A stretch of DNA of 64,000 nt, from the NCBI RefSeq assembly GCF_002575655.3, contig NC_053037.3, positions 147,881,207-147,945,206 of the forward strand, written 5' to 3'. Source of the DNA: Aegilops tauschii subsp. strangulata. Taxonomy: Eukaryota > Streptophyta > Magnoliopsida > Poales > Poaceae. Under the pieces are notes generated by a model. It was not told where the DNA came from. It worked only from the letters and a program-made list of their open reading frames with translations, and did not search any database. The stretch's first letter is position 1. Every line of letters starts with the position of its first letter. Both the position numbers and the translations under genes were made by a program. Positions 56,970 through 64,000 of the stretch are shown here, piece after piece.

Positions 56970-57823
56970 CACTGGTACGCGTCGGTGCTATACAAACGGT
57001 TTTTAACCCCTTTCCGCGACGGCATTTGGAACCATCACCTAGTGAGTGACGGCGATAGGGGGGTCCTTCCCACACGACCCAGAAACCGTCAGGGATAGGG
57101 ACCCTACAGTACTCCTACTCGTTTGTGCTCGCATTGCCATCGCAGTCGGTATTCTGTGGTGCTACGTTTACGACGGGCGGCCCATCACAAACGGTTCACT
57201 TTTATAGAACGTGTATGATAAGCATACAATCACACACATTCACTTTTCCCAAACCGTATGCGATAACTAATTAAGAAGATTAGCTAATCGTCGTACGAGG
57301 GTCGGACAGGATTACGAAACGTCGGACCGTCATAACATCATCGTACACGACAACTATCGCACACGCTATTCTGTGGTGCAACGTTTATGATGCATACTTC
57401 ATCACAAACAGTTCATGGTTGCGAATCATGTACGATAAGGCAAGTAACACAAATTTTTAGTTTGCCCGCGCCGTTTGTGATATTGTATGACATCGCACAC
57501 GCTTTCCAAAGGGCAACTGTGTGCATGCCTGCACACGTTTCCTCTCTGTGAACCATCTCGGATTATGGTGTATATCGCAAACGTTTGTGTTTTACCAACC
57601 GTGTGTGTCGTAACGACCTGGAGAGCGTAATTTCACCATAATTTAATTGCTGCTATTTCAAATTGTACCGGATTTGAATTTGAATTTGAATGTATGCTAC
57701 ATCTTTATTCATATCCATTAGGTTCAAACAACCAATGCATTATTCGATTCATAGGTACATATGTTCAAGAATTACATAAGAACCAAATAAAGAATGATGA
57801 ACCACAGTTTTATACTTGTACTA

Positions 57824-58347
57824 TTAAAGACGGTAAAGAAAGAGTTGGAATACATTCTGGTTGCTGAACAAGGTGAAGTGGAATGCCCATATTGTGCCCT
57901 CCTCAATGCAGAAGGAACGCATGACTCTAGTCCAACCCCTTGGGATGGCCGACCGCCCATCCTTCACGGTCTTCATGAAAATATCTAGATAATCATTGTG
58001 TTCTGGTAGAAATACTTTAACCTTTGCGTGCCCACCAATCATGTAGTTTGAGAGGTAATCTTGAGTAAACTGCTTTGGCAACCACTGCAAAGGAAAAAGA
58101 TTCAGACACTGTCATCTAACACAACTCATTATGGGCAATAAAAAGAAGGCTGCAGAGTTCTTACTTACCATCCCGCAGTTCGCTGTTGTCTTGGATAAAG
58201 TGTAAACTAATAGTTTAATTGCCATATTTGGACCCATTTTACTAACAACCTTTATCAGCTTCCTCACTTGATGTTGGTTCATCAATATCTCATTGCCCCA
58301 TACACAGAAAGGGTCGAAGCGCAGACCTTTACCAATGACATATGTAC
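57824..58347 (-). CDS. B3 DNA-binding domain protein, two exons seen, partial
   Basis: Exon at 58169-58347 (acceptor GTGCTTTTAG, donor ATG|GTAAGT) and exon at 57824-58084 (acceptor CCTTTGCAG, stop at 57824) join in phase 0 over an 84-bp intron. The protein ends LLVYTLSKTTANCGM, WLPKQFTQDYLSNY, KVKVFLPEHNDY, RGWTRVMRSFCIEEGTIWAF, FQLFLYRL. This is the B3 layout: entry strand, P-x-x-F, W/G-W basic loop, L/I-x-x-G-x-x-x-x-F, and closing strand. The upstream exon(s) carry GKGLRFDPFCVWGNEILMNQ. A frame without stops and clean splice sites suggest it is intact here. B3 proteins bind DNA in the nucleus; a role for a transposon-borne copy is unknown. Confidence 0.6.
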
Positions 58348-58530
58348 CTAAAAGCACCAAGTTAATATTAGAAGCTAAACATCAATTGCACAATGATGTA
58401 GTACAACACTCTTTTATAATATCTTATGACATCCAATATACTCACATATTAGATGAATTAACATCTTATATTATGGGCCGAAAGGAGTTTAGTGCATTCT
58501 TACAAATTATCGGCTGATTAACTGTTGCTG

Positions 58531-58803
58531 TATCCATGGGTTACAGTTAGTTTGAACTAGTTCGAGCTCAAATAGCCCAAAATTAATACTAAACATGAGG
58601 GCTAGTTTGAGTTAGTTGCATCTATAACCCACCCAAAAAAGTATCCAACCCAAGAGGTGCTAATTGGAGCTAGTTCTCCTAGTGCATCTATTGTCAATCT
58701 AACCCTGCCATCCAAACAACTCTTTGGATGGAGTTAGTTTAGGGTTAGTCATGAGCTAGAAACTAACTCTAACCTCTAGCTAAGTTGAGTATCCAAACAG
58801 GGT
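58531..58803. mobile_element. hAT-like MITE, copy 3
   Basis: TATCCATGGGTTACAGTTAG ... AACCTCTAGCTAAGTTGAGT, ATCCAAACAGG. Same order as 23181-23489; the left tip is worn. Confidence 0.6.
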
Positions 58804-59269
58804 TGTGTTGTTGTTGTTGCTGCTGCTCTTCTACGTATATCTAGACATCATCAGAACATTAATGTAACACTCTTCCTTGTTGCTATGTAGCCTAGGATTG
58901 CATATTTAGACATTAAGTACAGTGCATGTTGCTATCTAGCCTCAGATATATTACATATAGCCCTAGTTAACCTAACGATAAATGGGTTGCAGATATATTC
59001 AGTTAAAAGTCCGATTCACCGATTAGTGCCTTATCAGCCCCAAGCCTATATGGTACCAGCTACCGATATCCTGACCAATGAGCATATATAAGCCATGGGA
59101 TGAAACTAACCTCAATGGAAAACAGCAGTCGTTCCCAAAATTGTCCTGTGTAGGTACATCGAGAAGCATGTTAAGCACAATAGGCTAAAAATGAACCAAA
59201 ATTATCCATGGCAGACAAAATAATCTCCAAAAGATAGCTTCAGTGTGCAAGTTTAAGCACTCTAGTAAA

Positions 59270-59820
59270 GCAAAACAAGTGGAAAGGTGTGTTAACTGCA
59301 ACAGGCCTAACATTTAATAACAAGCAAACATAGTCATTCAAAGTGGTATTGTGCTGGTCTAATTACATTGGTTAATGTTAAAAAATGGAAAGGTGTGTTA
59401 ACTACAAGATGCAACAACCAAATGTAGTTATTCATAGTGGTATTGTTGAAACTGGTACTAATGAAATTGAACTGCATAGTTCATACTTGCACATATGGAA
59501 CATCACATTGTGAATAACTGGAATAAACAAGGCATACTACGAAGAACCAAAGATAGCATTTGAAACTGGACATATGCTAACTACGAACAACCGAACAATC
59601 AAAAAACTTTAAAAGAGGCACATGCTCGCTACGACAGGCTTAACAACAAGCAAATATATGCATTCCTATCGGTATGTTTAAAACTAGATTGATGAAATGT
59701 ACTACACAGTAAATAATTGCACATATAGAGCATCACATTGTGAACAACTGAAATAAACAAGGCATACTGCAAACAACCGGATATAGCAATTAAAACTGGA
59801 CATATTCTCACTACACTACA
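59270..59820. repeat. Diverged tandem duplication, about 230-bp unit
   Basis: TGCACATATGGAACATCACA...GGCATACT...ACTGGACATATGCTAACTAC (from 59487) recurs at 59718 with about 15% differences, and a third partial unit starts near 59290. It lies in what would be an intron between the coding exons of the CACTA-type element. No other feature is seen in 58804-60050 apart from short repeats near 59890-60060 (CAGATGGGCTC, CCTTGGAAGAGC). Confidence 0.65.
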
Positions 59821-60050
59821 AAAGGGACTCGACAAAACAAATCATGCGTTTGCCCATGTGAAGAGGCACGACAAAACAAATCATGGGTTTGCTCACTTGT
59901 CACAGATGGGCTCGTTCTCGTGGGAAGAGCACGGACCCTGGATGTGCTCCATGTTGTCGCAGATGGGCTCCTTCCCCTTGGAAGAGCATGGTTGTAGGGT
60001 ACCCTACCTGATGTCGCAGACGGGCGCTTTCCCTTGGAAGAGCAGATGGG

Positions 60051-60531
60051 CTATTTCCCCTTGGAAGAGCTGGAGAGGGTGCCCTCCTCGTGGTCGCCGT
60101 CGATGAGGTCTGACTTGGAAGCTGTGGATCCCAAGCCAGCGTCATAGAACGTGTCCTTCAGAAATGACAAAAGGGGCTCGATGGCGATGTAGGATGGCAA
60201 ATTGTTGACAGCGAGCCAGAAGATATCAGCGGCGGGGCCATGGATGAGATCGACGACGGTTGAACCCGAGGGGTTGGGGGTGGGCCACTTAACCTGTGAC
60301 ATAGCATGCCTCAGGCCGTCGCTGTCGATGACCTCGATGTCGTAGCCGGCGGCCGAGACATGCCCACATACTCTAGCCCGCTGTTTGAGTGCCTGCTGCC
60401 AGTAATGGTCGTCAGCTTCCTCAGTGACGTCGGGCGAAGAGACCGCGATACACCTCTTTTGGGCGAGTCGCTCCTTGAGCTCCACGGGAAGCGTAGCTGG
60501 GCATAGGCTGCGACGCTCTGGAGTGGGGGAT
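60051..60531 (-). CDS. Coding exon of the second CACTA-type element, unknown, 5' end cut
   Basis: Open from the junction with the Gypsy LTR (60531) to a stop at 60051. Residues: SPTPERRSLCPATLPVELKE, ALKQRARVCGHVSAAGYDIE, WPTPNPSGSTVVDLIHGP, FWLAVNNLPSYIAIEPLL, ASKSDLIDGDHEEGTLSSSS. Codon use is GC-rich and gene-like. I do not recognise a domain. The true start is beyond the insertion; the first residues of the open frame (from 60539) belong to the LTR and are not part of the gene. It may be the 5' exon of the B3 gene downstream, but the splice link was not found. Confidence 0.5.
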
Positions 60532-62032
60532 TGATACATCCATTTTGCATGATGTTTTCTTACTGTTATTTATAATGTTTTTATCCATAATAATGCTTTT
60601 TGGAGAAATTCTAATGCCTTTTCTCTCATAATATGCAAGGTATACACAAAGAGGGAGAATTCCGGCAGCTGGAAATCTGGACCTGGAAAAGCTACGTCAG
60701 GCTACCTATTCTGCACAACTCCAAATAAGCTGAAACTTCATGGAGAATTTTTATCGAATATATGAAGAATATTGGAGAAAATAACTACCAGAGGGGCCCA
60801 CCAGGTGGGCACAACCCACCTGGGCGCGCCAGGAAGCCCAGGCGCGCCCTGGTGGGTTGTGCTCACCCAGGCCCACCCCCGGTGCTCATCTTCTGGTATA
60901 TAAGTCATTTTGACATAGAAAAAAATAAGGACAGGACTTTCGGGACATAGCGCCGCTGCCTCGAGGCGGAACTTGGGCAGGAGTACTTTTTCCCTCCGGC
61001 GGAGCGATTCGGCCGGGGGAACTTCCCTCCCGGAGGGGGAAATCATCGTCATCATCATCACCAACAACTCTCCCATCTTGGGGAGGGTAATCTCCATCAA
61101 CATCTTCAACAACACCATCTCCCCTCAAACCCTAGTTCATCTCTTGTGTTCGATCTTGTTACCGAAACTATAGATTGGTGCTTGGGTGACTAGTAGTGTT
61201 GATTACATCTTGTAGTTGATTACTATATGGTTTATTTGGTAGAAGATTATATGTTCAGATCTAATATGCTATTTAATACCCCTCTGATCATGAGCATGTT
61301 TATCATTTGTGAGTAGTTACCTTTTTTCTTGAGGTCACGTGAGAAATCATGTTGCAAGTAATCGTGTGAACTTGATATGTGTTCGATATTTTGATAGTAT
61401 GTATGTTGTGATTCCCTTAGTGGTGTCATGTGAACGTCTTCACCATATTTGGGCCTAAGGGAATGCATTGTGGAGTAGCAATTAGATGATGGGTTGTGAG
61501 AGTGACAGAAGCTTAAACCCTAGTTTATGCGCTATTCCGTAAAGGACCGAGTGGATCCAAAAGTTTAATGCTATGGTTAGAATTTATTCTTAATACTTTT
61601 CTCATAGTTGCGGATGCTTGTGGGAGGGTTAATCATAAGTAGGAGGTTTGTTCAAGTAAGAACAGCACCTAACCACCGGTCCACCCACATATCAAATTAT
61701 CAAAGTACCGAACATGAATTAAGCCAACATGATGAAAGTGACTAGATGAAATTCCCATGTATCCTGAAGAACGCTTTGCTTATCATAAGAGACCGTTTTG
61801 GCTTGTCCTTTGCCTCGAAAGGATGGGGCTACCTTGACTTTTGTTACTACTGTCGTTACTTGCTCGTTACAAATTACCTTGCTATCAAACTACTCTGCTA
61901 CTTACAATTTCAGCACTTGCAGACATTACCTTGCTGAAAACCACTTATCATTTCCTTCTGCTCCTCGTTGGGTTCGACACTCTTACTTATCGAAAAGAGC
62001 TAAAATGGATCCCCTATACTTGTGGGTCATCA
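60532..62032 (+). repeat. 5' LTR of the Gypsy element
   Basis: 1501 bp, starting TGATACATCCATTTTGCATG and ending TGTGGGTCATCA. TATA-like GGTATATAAG at about 60894-60903 is followed by the GC-rich leader with GGCGGAGCGATTC. Triticeae Gypsy type (Sabrina/WHAM-like); family not assigned. Confidence 0.88.
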
Positions 62033-62043
62033 AGGCTATTTTC

Positions 62044-62061
62044 TAGCGCCGTTACCGGGGA
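62044..62061 (+). other. Primer binding site, tRNA-Asp type
   Basis: TAGCGCCGTTACCGGGGA matches the complement of the tRNA-Asp 3' end with two changes (TGGCGCCGTTGCCGGGGA expected). It lies 11 bp after the LTR. Confidence 0.65.
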
Positions 62062-62138
62062 GTGAAGCGCCGTTGGTAAGTGGAATTTGGTAAGGAAATA
62101 TTTATATAGTGTGCTGAAATTTATTATCACTTGTTACT

Positions 62139-62386
62139 ATGGAAAACAATCCTTTGAGGGGTTTGTTCGGGGTATATTCACCTCGTCCAGAAGCACAATT
62201 AGTTACCCCTCAACCTACTGCACCTACTGAAAATATTGAATATGAAATTCCTTCAGGTATGATAGTACAACTACTAGCTAACCATTACGCAGGAGATGGA
62301 ACCGAACATCCTGATATGCACTTGATATATGCAGAACAAATTTGTGGATTGTTTAAGCTTGCAGGTTCACCCAGGGATGAAGTTAC
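62139..62386 (+). CDS. Gag N-terminus, truncated by insertion
   Basis: ATG at 62139 (MENNPLRGLFGVYSPRP). Residues 40-82 show YEIPSGMIVQLLANHY and ICGLFKLAGSPRDEV, the start of a Gypsy Gag core. The frame is cut at 62386 by the LTR that begins TGAAAGCACAAG; residues after that belong to the inserted LTR. Confidence 0.8.
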
Positions 62387-62740
62387 TGAAAGCACAAGTG
62401 CTCCCTGGGTGGTTTTGGTAATTAATGTCAACATATCTCTTGTTGGACTAATGTTTTCATCTAGTATATCTCAGATAAGTTCAACAGTGGAGTGGCGTGG
62501 ACAAGAGGATGTGGAACCCCTGCAAGACGCTAAGGACAAAGGATTGGCAAAAGCTCAAAAGCTCAAGACTCTACATTTTCATTTTAGTGATCCAAGATCA
62601 CAGTGAGTCCATAGGAAAGCCAATACTATTAAAAGGGGATGAGGTGTTGCTTAATGGCTTGCTTGCTCAAAGTGCTTAGTGATATGCTCCAAAGCCCTCA
62701 ACCACTTTATCATTTCCACATATGTCCTAAACCTAAAGTC

Positions 62741-63134
62741 AAACTCGGCCCCACCGATTTGATTTATCCGGCGCCAGTGAGTTCACTTGATATAGCAACC
62801 GCCAGGAACCCTAATCACTTCGGTCTCACCAATGGGATCTCGGTCTCACCGAGATGGGGTTGCAAACTCTCTGTTGCCTGTTGTAATTATTTCGGTCTCA
62901 CCGAGATAAGCAATCGGTCCCATCGAGTTTGCTTGACCAACTCTCTGTTTAGCTTATTACCAAAATCGGTCCCACCGAGTTTGTGTAATCGGTCAAACCG
63001 AGTTGAGGTTTTACCCTAACCCTAGCACATCGGTCCCACCGAGTTGATCATATCGGTCCCACCGAAAATCCTAACATTCACATTTTGAACTAAATCGGTC
63101 TGGCCGAGTTTCATGATTCAGTCCCACCGAGTTT
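62741..63134. repeat. Palindrome array in the LTR U3, second copy
   Basis: About ten copies of TCGGTC(Y)(Y)ACCGAG or one-mismatch forms at positions matching those in 10-475. Several copies differ between the two LTRs (for example CATCGAG, GGCCGAG), so the array decays by point changes, while the spacing is kept. Confidence 0.75.
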
Positions 63135-63172
63135 GGTAAATTGTGTGTAACGGCTAAATTTTGTGTGGAGGC

Positions 63173-63180
63173 TATATATA
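63173..63180 (+). promoter_or_regulatory. LTR TATA box, second copy
   Basis: TATATATA in GGAGGCTATATATACCCC, about 40 bp after the palindrome array, as in the first copy. Confidence 0.6.
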
Positions 63181-64000
63181 CCCCTTCACCCACTCTTCAT
63201 TCATGGAGAGAGCCATCAGAACGTGCCTACACTTCCAGCATACATTTTCTGAGAGAGAACCACCTACTCATGTGTTGAGACCAAGATATTCCATTCCAAC
63301 CACAAGAATCTTGACCTCTAGACTTCCCCAAGTTGCTTTCCACTCAAATCATCTTTCCACCAAATCCAAATCTGTGAGAGGGAGTTGAGTGTTGGGGAGA
63401 CTATCATTTGAAGCACAAGAGCAAGGAGTTCATCATCAACACACCATCTATTACCTTTTGGAGAGTGGTGTCTCCTAGATTGGTTAGGTGTCACTTGGGA
63501 GCCTTCGTCAAGATTGTGGAGTTGAACCAAGGAGTTTGTACGAGCAAGGAGATCGCCTACTTCGTGAAGATCTACCCTTGTGAGGCAAGTCCTTCGTGGG
63601 CGATGGCCATGGTGGGATAGACAAGGTTGCTTCTTCATGGACCCTTCGTGGGTGGAGCCCTTCGTGGACTCGCGCAACCGTTACCCTTCGTGGGTTGAAG
63701 TCTCCATCAACGTGGATGTACGATAGCACCACCTATCGGAACCACGCCAAAAATCTCCGTGTCTCCAATTGCGTTTGCATACTCCAATCCCATCCCTTTA
63801 CTTTCTTGCAACTTGCATGCTTTACTTTCCGCTGCTCATATACTCTTGCCATGCTTGCTTGAAATGTATTGTGAATGTTTAAACTTGTGCTAAAACTCCA
63901 CCTTAACTTGAAGAAATTAAAAACTGCTACTTTTCTTTGTTAAGGGTCTATTCACCCCCCTCTAGACAACTCTTCTCGATCCTTTCAATTGGTATGAGAG

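Larger units (their letters stand above)
56970..60531. mobile_element. CACTA-type element inserted in Angela, right part cut off
   Basis: Starts CACTGGTACGCGTCGGTGCT at the point where the Angela leader breaks. 56990-57640 has short recurrent motifs in both orientations (AACGTTT, ATCACAAACGGTTC, TCGCACACGCT, GTGTGCGAT) of the kind found in CACTA subterminal regions. The interior holds B3-domain exons and another coding exon, both on the minus strand. The element is broken by the Gypsy LTR at 60532 and its other end is not in the window. Confidence 0.65.
60532..62386 (+). mobile_element. Gypsy-type element, 5' part (LTR, PBS, gag start)
   Basis: 5' LTR 60532-62032, tRNA-Asp-type primer binding site, and the start of gag at 62139; cut at 62387 by the next LTR. 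GGGAT (60527-60531) is the expected left copy of its target duplication. It has the opposite orientation to the Gypsy at 45380-56125. Confidence 0.88.
62387..63987 (+). repeat. LTR of a palindrome-bearing retrotransposon, complete
   Basis: 1601 bp, starting TGAAAGCACAAGTGCTCCCT and ending CGATCCTTTCA, followed by ATTGGTATGAGAG (63988-64000), a primer binding site of the tRNA-Met type. GTTAC (62382-62386) would be the left copy of the target duplication. The same family makes up 1-806. Confidence 0.85.

Noticed and set aside
59815..59835. CACTACACTACAAAAGGG as a possible second end of the CACTA-type element
   Set aside because: It is in direct, not inverted, orientation relative to the end at 56970 and does not match its sequence; coding sequence continues beyond it.

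Overview
The window looks like a piece of a large, repeat-rich Triticeae grass genome (wheat, Aegilops or barley type). The main reason is an LTR of 1.74 kb that I recognise as the Angela/BARE-1/WIS Copia family (43575-45313), together with several Triticeae-type Gypsy LTRs beginning TGATACGTCTCC or TGATACATCC, Stowaway-type MITEs starting CTCCCTCCG, and large CACTA elements. There are no bacterial features, rRNA genes, tRNA genes or CRISPR arrays. No intact host gene was found; everything coding is transposon-borne, captured, or a pseudogene.

Layout. 1-806: right part of an LTR whose U3 holds an array of small palindromes; a second copy of the family closes the window (62387-63987). 807-6047: a non-autonomous Gypsy element on the minus strand, sitting in the reverse transcriptase of a short-LTR Copia element (6048-9881, minus). 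9882-13675: low-copy sequence with a Helitron-like 3' end, a 125-bp tandem duplication and an F-box-like gene fragment split by a 135-bp Mutator-type MITE with a 9-bp target duplication.

13676-40222: a 26.5-kb CACTA element, bounded by matching inverted ends and the 3-bp target duplication ACG. It has GGCCCA-rich and CTGTTCATCC-rich subterminal arrays, a decayed multi-exon Transposase_24-like gene, a plausible intact two-exon gene with a 15-residue repeat domain (29844-30563), a captured 3'-5' exonuclease pseudogene (35.2-35.9 kb), other gene-like remnants, several MITEs and many internal duplications. No CACTA transposase was seen, so it is probably non-autonomous.

40226-43574: low-copy sequence with a plastid ycf4 insertion (NUPT) and a Myb/SANT-like gene fragment cut by the Angela insertion. 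43575-64000: a nest of elements. Angela holds a Gypsy element (45380-56125, TSD GGCGA), which itself carries a solo LTR (52768-55525, TSD GAAGA) in its 5' LTR. Angela also holds a second CACTA-type element (from 56970) with a B3-domain gene; that is cut by another Gypsy (from 60532), which is cut by the palindrome-bearing LTR element (from 62387).

Most statements rest on visible termini, target-site duplications and protein motifs. Family names other than Angela/BARE are deliberately left open because they need a database comparison.
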